Origin: an uncultured Adlercreutzia sp.
GTDB taxonomy: Bacteria; Actinomycetota; Coriobacteriia; Coriobacteriales; Eggerthellaceae
DNA length: 22,185 nt
Reading direction: 5' to 3'
NCBI GenBank assembly: GCA_902478715.1
Contig: CABSMC010000039.1
Location: forward strand, 1-22,185
A program made the translations under genes and the position numbers. Shown here piece after piece: positions 1-7,252 of this stretch. The first letter of the stretch is position 1, and every line of letters starts with the position of its first letter. The notes under the pieces are model-generated. The model made no database searches and was not told the DNA's origin. It saw only the letters and a program-made list of their open reading frames with translations.

Positions 1-1563
1 GACTGCGGACATCGCGGTCGGCGCGCCCTCGGCCGGCGCCTTTTCAGCCGCACCCGCCGGCTTCCCGTCGCCGAACGCCTCGTCCTTCATGTGGGGGAAC
101 AGCAGTACATCGCGAATGGACGGCGCATCGGTGAGCAACATGACCAAGCGGTCGATGCCGATGCCCACGCCACCGGCCGGCGGCATGCCGTACTCCAGCG
201 CGCGGATGTAGTCGGCGTCGAAGCCCATGGCCTCGTCGTCGCCCATGTCCTTGGCCGCCACCTGGGCGCGGAAACGCTCGGCCTGATCCACCGGGTCGTT
301 CAGCTCGGTGAAGGCGTTGCCGTACTCGTGGCCCAGGATGAACAACTCGAAGCGCTGGGTGAGCTCGGGGTTCTCCGGATGCTTCTTCGCCAGAGGCGAG
401 ATCTCCAGCGGATGGTCGACGACGAAGGTGGGCTGGATGAGCTTCTCCTCCGCCACGGCCTCGAAGATCTCGGAGATGAGCTTGCCCTTACCCCAGGCCG
501 CCTCGGCATGGCCGCCGTTTTTCTCCAGAATGGCCACCAGCTCCTCGCGGGTGCGGTCGAAGGACACCTCCTCGCCGGCATGTTCGCTGGCCAGCTCCAT
601 CATGGAGGCACGGCGCCAGTCGCCGGACAGGTCCACCGGCGTTCCCTGGTACTCGATCTTCAGGGTGCCGCACGCCGCCTCGGCTGCGGCCTTGATGCAA
701 CCCTCAGTGAGGTCCATCATGGAGTCGAGGTCGCCAAAGGCCTCGTAGGCCTCCATGGTGGTGAACTCGGGGTTGTGGTACGGATCCATGCCCTCGTTGC
801 GGAACTGGCGACCGATCTCGAACACCTTCTCGAAACCGCCCACGAGTAGACGCTTCAGCGGCAGCTCCGTGGCGATGCGCAGGTAGTAGTCACGATCGAG
901 GGCGTTGAAGTGCGTGATGAAGGGCTTCGCGTTCGCCCCGCCGATGATGGCATGCAGAAACGGCGTCTCCACCTCGTAGTAGCCCTGGCCCTCCATGTAG
1001 CGGCGGATAGCCGAGACGATCTTGAAACGGCGCTCGAAGGTGGTGCGCACCTCGGGGTTCATGACGAGGTCAACATAGCGCTGACGATAACGGGTCTCCT
1101 TGTCCGTCAGGCCGTGGAACTTCTCGGGCAGAGGACGCAGCGACTTGCTCATCAGCTCGAAGGAGTCCACCGCTACGGACAGCTGACCGCGCTTCGTGCG
1201 CATCATGGCGCCATGCACAGCAATCCAGTCGCCCACATCCAAATCGCACAGGGCCGCGAAGGCCTCCTCGCCGAGCGCGTTGATGCGGCAGAACAGCTGA
1301 ATGTCGCAGCCGGACTCGCGCAGCTCCAGAAACGCGATCTTGCCCTGGACGCGCTTGGCCATGACACGGCCGGCGATGAGCACCTCATCCTCGGTGGACT
1401 CGCCGTCTTCCAAGTGCGCGTACTTCTCGTTCAGCTCGCCTACCGAATGACTGCGCTTGACCGAGTGCCCATAGGGATCGATGCCCACGGCAATCAGCGC
1501 CTCGCGCTTGGCGCGGCGCACCTCGATGGGATCGTCTTCGATGATTTCTACCGCTTCGGCCAT
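1..1563 (-). CDS. lysS: Lysyl-tRNA synthetase, class II (3' end beyond window)
   Basis: Charges tRNA-Lys with lysine in the cytoplasm. The frame is open for 521 codons from the ATG at 1561-1563 to the window edge, so only the extreme C-terminus is missing. An OB-fold anticodon-binding domain occupies roughly residues 60-140, followed by the class II catalytic core. Motif 2 is visible as FRNEGMDPYHNPEF (about 254-267) and motif 3 as GGVGIGIDRL (about 464-473). After motif 3 the protein should end soon, but here an Ala/Gly/Glu-rich tail begins near residue 500 and runs off the window, longer than the usual roughly 500-residue enzyme. The ribosome binding site TAGGAG overlaps the greA stop codon, with 9 bases between the genes, so translation is probably coupled to greA. 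Identity is certain; only the tail length is unknown. Confidence 0.96.
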   Translation of the reverse strand, partial: MAEAVEIIEDDPIEVRRAKREALIAVGIDPYGHSVKRSHSVGELNEKYAHLEDGESTEDEVLIAGRVMAKRVQGKIAFLELRESGCDIQLFCRINALGEEAFAALCDLDVGDWIAVHGAMMRTKRGQLSVAVDSFELMSKSLRPLPEKFHGLTDKETRYRQRYVDLVMNPEVRTTFERRFKIVSAIRRYMEGQGYYEVETPFLHAIIGGANAKPFITHFNALDRDYYLRIATELPLKRLLVGGFEKVFEIGRQFRNEGMDPYHNPEFTTMEAYEAFGDLDSMMDLTEGCIKAAAEAACGTLKIEYQGTPVDLSGDWRRASMMELASEHAGEEVSFDRTREELVAILEKNGGHAEAAWGKGKLISEIFEAVAEEKLIQPTFVVDHPLEISPLAKKHPENPELTQRFELFILGHEYGNAFTELNDPVDQAERFRAQVAAKDMGDDEAMGFDADYIRALEYGMPPAGGVGIGIDRLVMLLTDAPSIRDVLLFPHMKDEAFGDGKPAGAAEKAPAEGAPTAMSAV

Positions 1564-1572
1564 TCCGGTCTC

Positions 1573-2043
1573 CTAGTGTTCGATCTTGATAACGGTCAGC
1601 TTGATGTCGCGGCCGGTGGGGCCGGTCGTCGTCACCTCGTCGCCTTTCTTGCAACCGAGCAGCGCCTGACCCACCGGCGACTCGTTGGAGATCTTGCCCT
1701 CGTGGGCGTCGGACTCGGCGCCGCCTACGATGGTGAACACGCGCTCGCGGCCGTTCATGTCCACGGTCACCGTGGAGCCGATGTTCACCTTGCTCGAGCG
1801 CTTCGGCGCGTTCACGACGGTGGCCTCGGAGAGGATGCGGCTGATCTCCGCGATGCGCGCCTCCATCATGCCCTGCTCGTTCTTGGCGTCGTCATACTCG
1901 GAGTTCTCGGAGATGTCGCCGAACTCGCGGGCGACCTTGATGCGCTCGCCGATCTCGGCGCGCTTCTCGTTCTCGAGGTAGTGCAGCTCCTCCTCGAGCT
2001 TCTTCTTGCCTTCTTCGGTCAGCACGTAGTTGTCGTTAGCCAT
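1573..2043 (-). CDS. greA: Transcription elongation factor GreA
   Basis: 156-residue GreA, which rescues backtracked RNA polymerase by stimulating cleavage of the nascent transcript. The N-terminal coiled coil (about residues 5-75) contains the usual LTEEGKKKLEEEL start and the acidic tip region around GDISENSEYDDAKNEQ, which carries the catalytic Asp and Glu. The C-terminal FKBP-like domain ends in GRDIKLTVIKIEH. The start at 2041-2043 was chosen because it matches the family N-terminus and has AGGA about six bases upstream; an in-frame ATG 15 codons earlier lies inside the inverted repeat and is unlikely. Lies directly upstream of lysS, a common actinobacterial and firmicute pairing. Housekeeping gene, normal length. 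Confidence 0.97.
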   Translation of the reverse strand: MANDNYVLTEEGKKKLEEELHYLENEKRAEIGERIKVAREFGDISENSEYDDAKNEQGMMEARIAEISRILSEATVVNAPKRSSKVNIGSTVTVDMNGRERVFTIVGGAESDAHEGKISNESPVGQALLGCKKGDEVTTTGPTGRDIKLTVIKIEH

Positions 2044-2071
2044 AATGATTCCTATTTTCTCTCTTATACAT

Positions 2072-2109
2072 CGGTGGTGCGCCCGCACAACGCAGCGGGC
2101 GCACCACCG
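2072..2109 (-). terminator. Perfect 14-bp inverted repeat between tatA and greA
   Basis: Arms 2072-2085 and 2096-2109 (CGGTGGTGCGCCCG and its exact complement) enclose a 10-base loop. It follows the tatA stop at 2140 and lies 28 bases before the greA start, so on the minus strand it could end the tatA transcript. There is no U-tract after the stem on the minus strand and only TTCTT after it on the plus strand. It may therefore be a weak terminator, an RNA-stability hairpin or a greA leader structure. Confidence 0.5.
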
Positions 2110-2139
2110 TTCTTACCTGATGTTGTCGAAGGAGCGAGG

Positions 2140-2409
2140 TTACTCAGCCTTCTTCTTGACGACCTTCTTCACCGTCTTCTTCGGAGCGGCAGCAGGCTCT
2201 TCCACGACCTCTTCCACCACTTCGACGACTTCCTCGTCGTCGGCGGCTTCCTCGACGTCCTTCTCGCCGGCGCCCATGCCTTCGCGCAGGTTCTTCACCG
2301 TCTTGCCGAGCGCACTGCCGAGTTTGGGCAGATTCTTCGGGCCAAAAATGAGCAGGATAACGACCAGGATAATAAGGAGCTCGGGAACTCCCATGCCCAG
2401 AATCTTCAT
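2140..2409 (-). CDS. tatA: Sec-independent protein translocase TatA
   Basis: 89-residue pore-forming subunit of the twin-arginine translocase, which exports folded cofactor-containing proteins. It has one N-terminal membrane helix (about residues 8-22), the hinge FGPKNLPKLG (22-31) and an amphipathic helix (about 29-45). Then comes an acidic Glu-rich stretch (about 50-72) and a Lys-rich tail (77-89), giving a strongly polarised charge pattern. The start was fixed by GGAGGA a few bases upstream of the ATG at 2407-2409 and by the family N-terminus; the frame extends further upstream but without family support. TatA versus TatB is judged from the hinge and short length. Three genes in this window (4217-4957, 7242-10022, 17446-19245) have twin-arginine signals and would use this system. 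tatC is not in the window. Confidence 0.9.
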   Translation of the reverse strand: MKILGMGVPELLIILVVILLIFGPKNLPKLGSALGKTVKNLREGMGAGEKDVEEAADDEEVVEVVEEVVEEPAAAPKKTVKKVVKKKAE

Positions 2410-2619
2410 GCAATTCCTCCATAAGGTCGGGCAAGGGGTCGCCTTGCCTGTCGATAATTGCCGTCGGCGCGTCACTTCCGACGAGCAGTGCGCCCGGACC
2501 CTCCGCGCGCCTTTGAATGCGCGGGCAATGGTAACACAAACCCCCTCACCGCGCCGTGTTTCGCACAAATACTTCAACGATAACCGGCATCGGTGCAGCT
2601 TCAGCGTGGCTGGATCGTG

Positions 2620-2837
2620 CGAAATGGCTTGGAAATGACGAAAGATGGGCGCTCGGGTCGTTTTAGCGCCAAGATGGTAATACGCGACCTGGGAATATGC
2701 TGCCAATTGTAATACAATGGCACCTGTTTTCACCCGTTCTCTCAATTTCTGCCCGATGTTTCGTGATTTTCAAGCCATTTCGCGCCCAACTCGAAGGATT
2801 TTTCTCTCCCATCCGATGTTTCGTGATTTTCAAGCCA
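2620..2837. repeat. Three-copy repeat family, two direct and one inverted
   Basis: The 25-bp sequence at 2753-2777 recurs without mismatch at 2813-2837, exactly 60 bp later (core TTTCGTGATTTTCAAGCC). A third copy lies inverted at 2620-2649 and matches 26 of 30 bases of the complement of 2753-2782. The last copy ends four bases before the ribosome binding site of the zincin gene at 2851. Function is unknown: regulatory sites, or a dispersed palindromic repeat family. Confidence 0.8.
2701..2722. promoter_or_regulatory. Candidate operator dyad
   Basis: TGCCAATTGTA and TACAATGGCA form an imperfect dyad (one-base gap) around a central A. Both halves also resemble -10 elements (TACAAT on either strand), so this could be an operator, a promoter, or both. 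No good -35 partner was found on either strand. Confidence 0.3.
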
Positions 2838-2850
2838 CTTGGAGGATCCC

Positions 2851-3261
2851 ATGTACCGCATGACCGACGAGGAATTCGAAAGCGCCATCGCCGAGGCGCT
2901 CGACGCCATGCCCGAGCAGTTCATGGAAGCGCTGCAGAACGTCGCCGTCGTGTGGGAAGAGGAGCCGAGCGCCTATCATTTGGGCTACGACGAGGAATGG
3001 GACGCGGAGACGTGGGATGCGGAAGGCGAAGATGAATTCGACGACCTCTTAGGGCTGTTCGACGGGCTTTCCATCGTGGAGCGGGCCAACGGCTACGACG
3101 ACGACATTCCCGACGTCATCACCGTCTTCAAAGGACCCCACGAGCGCTGTTTCGACAGCCGCGAGGAAATCGTGGAAGAAGTCGGCAAGACCATCATCCA
3201 TGAGCTGGGCCACTACTTCGGCCTTAACGAGGATCAGCTGGCCGCCATGGGCTACGAGTAG
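2851..3261 (+). CDS. Metallopeptidase-family protein, minimal zincin (PF06262-like)
   Basis: 136-residue soluble protein ending in the zinc-binding motif HELGHYFG (residues 117-124, HExxH...G), the hallmark of the small zincin-like family formerly called DUF1025 (PF06262). The N-terminal pattern (MTDEEFESAIAEALDAMP) and the central LLGLFDG segment also match the family as remembered. A very acidic Trp-containing insert lies at about residues 48-65. Substrate and physiological role are unknown for the family; it probably acts in the cytoplasm since no signal peptide is seen. The ATG at 2851 was chosen over a TTG four codons earlier because GGAGGA sits six bases before it. The stop overlaps the convergent NapH-like gene by 10 bases. 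Confidence 0.85.
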   Translation: MYRMTDEEFESAIAEALDAMPEQFMEALQNVAVVWEEEPSAYHLGYDEEWDAETWDAEGEDEFDDLLGLFDGLSIVERANGYDDDIPDVITVFKGPHERCFDSREEIVEEVGKTIIHELGHYFGLNEDQLAAMGYE

Positions 3262-4217
3262 GGAGTCCTCACGGACGCATCGGCTGAACCGGCAGATGCT
3301 TCGCGGGGGTCTTTCTCGGGAGCGATGGCGAAGGTGATGGAGGCGGTGGGGCAGGCGCGGGCGCATTCGCCGCAGCGGGTGCAGTCGCCGAGCTGCACGG
3401 AGCCGTCGGGGTCGTGCATGTCGATGCGCTCGGTGCAGACAGCGGTGCAGACGGTGCAGGGCGTGCCGTCCTCGCGCAGGCAGGTGGCCTCGTTGATGCG
3501 CGGGCGGAAGAGCACCGCCGCCTGACCTGCGATGTTCAGCAAGCCGGCGATGGGGCACAAGTTCATGCACCACTTGCGGTACAGCACGATCTCCACGATG
3601 AGGGCCGCGGGGAATACGAGCACCGACAGGGTCATCTGCTTGTCCACGATGAGATGCCACAACGACCCCACCGAGCCGAAGGTGAGTCCAATGGGACACA
3701 CCAGGCAGAACAGCGGGAAACCGGCAACGAAGGCGGCAGCCAGCACGGCCAGAAGCGTCCAGGTGCGCGGATCGCGGCCGATATGAGACGCCCGGGCGCG
3801 CCAGAGGCTTCGCGCCTGCTCGCGCACGGCCGCGCAGCCGGAAAGGGTGCGGCCGGCCTCCTCGGCGTTGGGGCCGGCGCCGGAGCCGATGCCGACAAAC
3901 TTGGGCTCGCGCTTGAAGAAGCGGCGGATGGGCGGCACGGGGCAGCCCCAGGCGCACCAACCGCGGCCGAACAGAAGAGCCAGCACCAGCACCACGGCCA
4001 GGGAAATGGCCGTCACAGGCAGAAACGCCTTGCTGGCGAGGAAGGCCTCCAAACCGCCAAGAGGGCACAGCAGGAAGAACTCGCCGATGCCGAAGGACGA
4101 AGGCGTTCCCAAGCCTGAATCGAAGGCCAGCGACACGATGACAGCGACGAGCACCGCCAAAAGTGTCACCGTGCGAGCACGGCGCAGCGCACGACCCTGG
4201 TGATTCCCCTTCTCCAT
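3252..4217 (-). CDS. NapH-like membrane 4Fe-4S quinol dehydrogenase subunit
   Basis: 321-residue polytopic membrane protein with Fe-S motifs, related to NapH/CcoG-type quinol dehydrogenases that pass electrons from menaquinol to a partner ferredoxin. Membrane segments lie near residues 15-33, 65-83, 152-173 and 196-213. Cys motifs seen are CPLGG (51-55), WCAWGCP (87-93), CLVCPIG (171-177), WCMNLCPI (217-224) and a cytoplasmic ferredoxin domain with CTVCTAVC (254-261) and CTRCGECARACP (279-290). The ATG shares one base with the NapG-like stop codon (TAATG) and has GGGGAGGG just upstream, so it is translationally coupled to it. Last gene of the operon; its 3' end overlaps the convergent zincin gene. 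True partner and direction of electron flow are inferred. Confidence 0.85.
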   Translation of the reverse strand: MEKGNHQGRALRRARTVTLLAVLVAVIVSLAFDSGLGTPSSFGIGEFFLLCPLGGLEAFLASKAFLPVTAISLAVVLVLALLFGRGWCAWGCPVPPIRRFFKREPKFVGIGSGAGPNAEEAGRTLSGCAAVREQARSLWRARASHIGRDPRTWTLLAVLAAAFVAGFPLFCLVCPIGLTFGSVGSLWHLIVDKQMTLSVLVFPAALIVEIVLYRKWCMNLCPIAGLLNIAGQAAVLFRPRINEATCLREDGTPCTVCTAVCTERIDMHDPDGSVQLGDCTRCGECARACPTASITFAIAPEKDPREASAGSADASVRTPYS

Positions 4218-4957
4218 TACGCCCTCCCCTCTTCGAAGGTCTTGTTGGTCACGACGTTGATGCCGCGGCGGCGGCCGCCCCCGAAGGAGGTGAGCACGTT
4301 GGCCGGGCAGATGCGCTCGCACTCGCCGCAGCCGTTGCACGCATTCGCATCCACCACCGGATGGCGCTCGTCGTCATAGGAAAGCGCCTCGTATTCGCAG
4401 GCGTCCACACAAATACCGCAGGTGCCCACCTGGTCGAAGGCCACGCAGCGCTCGGTGTCCACCACGGCCACGCCGATGCGGCCGGCGCCCGGGTCGTAGG
4501 GATCCACCGGGCCTATGGCCGCGGTGGGGCACACCTTGCGACACTCGTCACAGAAGGTGCAGCGGTCGTCGGCGAAGGTGACGTAGGGAGTGCGCACGGC
4601 GAGCAGCCCCCGCTCGACGCCGAGAGGCGCCAGCACGTCGGTGGGACAGGCGGAAATGCACCGCTCGCAGCGGATGCAGCGGGCCATGAAGTCGCCCTCG
4701 GCGAGCGACCCGGGAGGCCGCAGCACGTCGGCCTCGGCTGCCAAAGGCGCGGCCACGGCCCCGGCCGCCACGCCAACGACCACGGCGGCCGCCCCGATGA
4801 CGAACCCGCGCCGCGAGGGCCCGCGCTGCTCGGCGGCCGCCTTCGGGGCACGCCGCCCGTCGTCGGCCTTCGGTTCCCGCTGCTCGGCGACAGCCTTCGG
4901 CTCGCGCTGGCCGGCGGCCACCGGCGAGCCCTTGTCTTCTCCTCGTCTTGTGTTCAT
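4217..4957 (-). CDS. NapG-like Tat-exported ferredoxin, four 4Fe-4S clusters
   Basis: 246-residue NapG/MauM-type ferredoxin. A twin-arginine signal, SRRGFVIG (48-55) followed by an Ala/Val/Gly-rich helix (about 55-72), predicts export. Four Cys sets follow: C94/C97/C100/C104, C133/C136/C139/C143, C171/C180/C183/C187 and C207/C210/C213/C217. The third set has the widened first spacing typical of NapG. NapG works with NapH to carry electrons from the quinol pool to a periplasmic-type acceptor. Oddity: about 47 residues precede the twin arginines, three or more times the usual length, and consist mainly of a nine-residue repeat. The ribosome binding site AGGGGG precedes the ATG at 4955-4957, nine bases after the TorD-like stop. 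A second in-frame start close to the Tat motif was not seen, so the long leader seems real. Confidence 0.88.
   Translation of the reverse strand: MNTRRGEDKGSPVAAGQREPKAVAEQREPKADDGRRAPKAAAEQRGPSRRGFVIGAAAVVVGVAAGAVAAPLAAEADVLRPPGSLAEGDFMARCIRCERCISACPTDVLAPLGVERGLLAVRTPYVTFADDRCTFCDECRKVCPTAAIGPVDPYDPGAGRIGVAVVDTERCVAFDQVGTCGICVDACEYEALSYDDERHPVVDANACNGCGECERICPANVLTSFGGGRRRGINVVTNKTFEEGRA
4829..4909 (-). repeat. 27-bp (nine-residue) coding tandem repeat in NapG-like leader
   Basis: Residues 17-43 of the NapG-like protein read QREPKAVAE, QREPKADDG, RRAPKAAAE, followed by a partial fourth unit (QRGP) that runs into the twin-arginine motif. Each unit is 27 bases at DNA level, so the repeat could expand or contract without breaking the frame. 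Confidence 0.8.
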
Positions 4958-4966
4958 GGAAACCCC

Positions 4967-5659
4967 CTAGGCGGCTTTCTCGCCGTCGATCTCGGCGACG
5001 ATGTCCTCGATGGCCGCACGGCACGTCTCTGCGGTGCCCTGGGCTACCAGCAGCATGCCCGGATAGAACGCCAGCTTCGCAAACCCGCGGGCCGCCTCGG
5101 CCAGATCCGGCACCCAGTTCAGGATGTGCCGGTCGATGAACGAGTACTGCCGCGCCAAATTCGCGCGCAAACCCGCCGGGTCGTTCGCCGCGGCCAGAGC
5201 CGCCGCCCGCTCGTTCATGACGGCGAGGTACTCCAATTCGAAGGCCAGATGATCCTCCGGCTCGTGCAGCTTCGGATCCACCTGAAAGCCGTCGCGGGCG
5301 AACCAGCGCACCACATCGTCGCGCGATTCCTGCATCATGATGCGCTCGGGACTCGTGAACACCGATTCGTAGGGAATGGCCGTCTTGTCGCTTTTCTCGA
5401 AGACGCCGGCCGCCAGAAAGACGCGGGCGTACTCGCAGGCCAGCTGCGTGCGGCGATCGGCCGCCGAGAAGTTGAAGTAGCGGCGCACGAGTCGATAGCC
5501 CTCGTCCAAAGACGCGTTGCCCGTCTCGGTCGGGAACTCGATGGCGGCCACGGCCTTAATGGCCTCGTCCGTCAGCTCCTTGAACATCATCTGGGAGAGG
5601 AAGCGATAGGTATCGGCGCTATCGCTGAAGTAATCGACGATTTCCTGATCGAGGGCCAT
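4967..5659 (-). CDS. TorD/DmsD-family molybdoenzyme chaperone
   Basis: 230-residue all-helical cytoplasmic chaperone. TorD-family proteins bind the Tat signal of a molybdoenzyme and hold it until the bis-MGD cofactor and Fe-S cluster are inserted. Family marks are PYESVF (96-101) and the EPEDHLAFELEYLA stretch (133-146), which contains the conserved acidic/histidine signature. Length is normal. AGGAGG lies seven bases upstream of the ATG at 5657-5659, a strong site. The likely client is the DmsA-like subunit of the same operon, and possibly the NapG-like protein. It is separated from the DmsC-like gene by 147 bp containing two hairpins, so its expression may be tuned separately. Confidence 0.9.
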   Translation of the reverse strand: MALDQEIVDYFSDSADTYRFLSQMMFKELTDEAIKAVAAIEFPTETGNASLDEGYRLVRRYFNFSAADRRTQLACEYARVFLAAGVFEKSDKTAIPYESVFTSPERIMMQESRDDVVRWFARDGFQVDPKLHEPEDHLAFELEYLAVMNERAAALAAANDPAGLRANLARQYSFIDRHILNWVPDLAEAARGFAKLAFYPGMLLVAQGTAETCRAAIEDIVAEIDGEKAA

Positions 5660-5735
5660 AAGGCCACCTCCTGCACAACGAACGCCCTACGGGCGGGTAA
5701 AAGGTTCACGAATCCCGAGGGCATCCCCCGGAAGC

Positions 5736-5798
5736 GGGGGCGCCGGCGCGCGACCGGCGCTCCCCGCGGGCGGCCGAGGCTGAGTCCCAGCCGCCCGC
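5736..5798 (-). other. Two tandem GC hairpins between dmsC-like and torD-like genes
   Basis: One near-perfect stem pairs about 5736-5746 with 5754-5765 (one-base slip). A second, perfect 9-bp stem pairs 5766-5774 with 5790-5798 (GCGGGCGGC). On the minus strand they follow the DmsC-like stop at 5807 within a few bases. No U-tract follows on the minus strand, so they look more like an mRNA processing/stability or attenuation element than a full terminator. Confidence 0.5.
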
Positions 5799-5806
5799 CT
5801 CATTCC

Positions 5807-6619
5807 CTAATCAAGGGGCATGAGAAAGAAGTCGAGCAGCGGCGTGCCCACAAGCCACATCACCACGCGCAGGGCGATGGCGCAGGCCACAGCGCAAACC
5901 GTAGCCGCGATGCCGCAGACCAGGGCGCTCTTGGGCATCTTCCACGCCACGGCGCCGCAGACGATGGCGAGCACAGCGCTCACGAACAGCAGCACCACCC
6001 ACGGGCCGGCCACGGCCGCGGTCATCTCGCCAGCGCCCAGCACAAACACCGCCGAGACCACGGCACCGGCAGCCGCGCCGATGATGGTCAGCAGCCCGGC
6101 GAACCCGATGGCGACACCCTCGCGCTTAAGCGCTGCCTTCACGAGCAGGTTCACCGCGCAGCCCGCGCCGGCGGCGGTCAAGCCGTAGGCGATGGGCAAA
6201 GCCGGCGTGCACCACACGGAACGGGCATCCATCAGGTAGGAGGCACCGCAGGCGAAGGTGAACACGACACCCACGATGGCCGCCGCCAAGCCCACGCCGA
6301 CAAGCGCGCCCTTCGAGGACTTGCGCACCAGCAGGATGAAGTACACCGCGATGAGCGCGCAGGTGACGCCGATCATGGCCGCCTCAACGAAGATGCCGGA
6401 GGTGGGATGGTTCAGCGCCTCCAGGATGCGGTCGACGTGCTTCAGGTGCGTCACGGACAGACATCCGCCCACCACCAGCAGCACGAAGGCCACGATGGAC
6501 TCGGCACGGCACGGCAGCTCGTCTTTTTTGGCAAGCGCCTCGATCATCGCGGCGGCGAACTGCCAGGCACCGGCGCCGGCCACCACGGTGAACAGAACTA
6601 GGGACCATTGGATTTCCAT
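5807..6619 (-). CDS. DmsC-like membrane anchor, quinol-oxidising subunit
   Basis: 270-residue integral membrane protein with eight predicted helices (near residues 5-28, 42-62, 74-98, 104-129, 139-160, 168-196, 202-225 and 232-258). This is the topology and length of the DmsC anchor, which binds menaquinol and hands electrons to DmsB. The N-terminus MEIQWSLVLFTVVAGAGAW fits DmsC. The ATG follows the TAA stop of the DmsB-like gene with no gap (TAAATG), and the ribosome binding site AGGGGAG lies inside the DmsB-like coding sequence, showing translational coupling. No c-type heme or Fe-S motif is present. Assigned mainly on topology and operon position; distant DmsC members share little sequence. 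Confidence 0.85.
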   Translation of the reverse strand: MEIQWSLVLFTVVAGAGAWQFAAAMIEALAKKDELPCRAESIVAFVLLVVGGCLSVTHLKHVDRILEALNHPTSGIFVEAAMIGVTCALIAVYFILLVRKSSKGALVGVGLAAAIVGVVFTFACGASYLMDARSVWCTPALPIAYGLTAAGAGCAVNLLVKAALKREGVAIGFAGLLTIIGAAAGAVVSAVFVLGAGEMTAAVAGPWVVLLFVSAVLAIVCGAVAWKMPKSALVCGIAATVCAVACAIALRVVMWLVGTPLLDFFLMPLD

Positions 6620-7252
6620 TTAGTCGACACTCCCCTCGGTCGTGACGTACTTGCTCGTCTGCTGCGTGAGGTCGTCGGCCCGCCACTCGCCGAAGCGCGG
6701 CGAGAGGATGTAGCTCGTGAGCGGATGGTTGCCCACATCGGGAAGCTGATGGATGGAATCGGGATCGGCGGCGGCCAGCACTTTCGACACGTCGGACTCC
6801 GGGTCGTCCAAATCTCCGTAGTAGCGGGCAGTGCCGCAGCAGTTCTTCACGCAGGCCGGCTTCTCCCCGGCGGCGGTCAGGTGGTTGCACAGCGTGCACT
6901 TCTCCACGACTTGCTGCTCGGCGTTCCAGGAACGGACGCCGTAGGGGCAGGCCATCATGCAGTACTTGCAGCCGATGCACTTCTCCTTGTCCACCAGCAC
7001 GATGCCCGTCTTCTCGTCGCGATAGCTCGCGCCCGTGGGGCACACATGAGTGCAGGGGGAATCCTCGCACTGCTGGCACATGGTGGGCAGCCAGTAGGTG
7101 GATACGTGGGGCCACTCTCCGAAGGGCTCGACCTGCACCACCTTGTTCCAGCGCTCGCCGAGCGCCACGTCGTTCTCCAGCTTGCAGGCCAGCTCGCAGC
7201 TCCAGCAGCCGATACAGCGGTCAAGGTTGACCACGATGCAATTACGCGCCAT
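6620..7252 (-). CDS. DmsB-like 4Fe-4S electron-transfer subunit
   Basis: 210-residue ferredoxin with sixteen Cys in four cluster motifs: CIGCWSCELAC (13-23), CQQCEDSPCTHVC, CIGCKYCMMAC and CTLCNHL with a distal CVKNC. This matches DmsB/NrfC-type subunits that relay electrons from the membrane anchor to the molybdenum subunit. No Tat signal of its own is present, so it should be co-exported with the DmsA-like protein. The ATG at 7250-7252 (MARNC) gives the family-like N-terminus; an ATG at 7259-7261 (MPSMARNC) lies five bases after a GGAGG and is an equally possible start. Either way the gene overlaps the 3' end of the DmsA-like gene (stop at 7242) by 11 or 20 bases. Confidence 0.92.
   Translation of the reverse strand: MARNCIVVNLDRCIGCWSCELACKLENDVALGERWNKVVQVEPFGEWPHVSTYWLPTMCQQCEDSPCTHVCPTGASYRDEKTGIVLVDKEKCIGCKYCMMACPYGVRSWNAEQQVVEKCTLCNHLTAAGEKPACVKNCCGTARYYGDLDDPESDVSKVLAAADPDSIHQLPDVGNHPLTSYILSPRFGEWRADDLTQQTSKYVTTEGSVD

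Larger units (their letters stand above)
2410..2850. other. 441-bp divergent intergenic region, tatA / zincin
   Basis: No convincing gene lies here. It must hold the promoters for tatA (minus) and the zincin gene (plus), but no strong -35/-10 pair is obvious. Two things stand out: three copies of a roughly 25-30 bp repeat, and a short dyad at 2701-2722; both are listed separately. The DNA from about 2690 to 2830 is visibly more AT-rich than its surroundings. Confidence 0.6.

Noticed and set aside
2410..2745. N-terminal extension of tatA by about 110 residues
   Set aside because: TatA begins with its membrane helix, and GGAGGA precedes the ATG at 2407-2409.
2753..2837. Possible short CRISPR-like array
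   Set aside because: Only two direct copies with a single 35-base gap, no cas genes, and the third copy is inverted.
4163..6601. Long open frame on the plus strand (also at 910-2424, 7098-10667 and 13465-14511)
   Set aside because: Antisense to well-recognised minus-strand genes. The translations are His/Arg/Gly/Ala-rich with no domain, an artefact of third-position GC bias.
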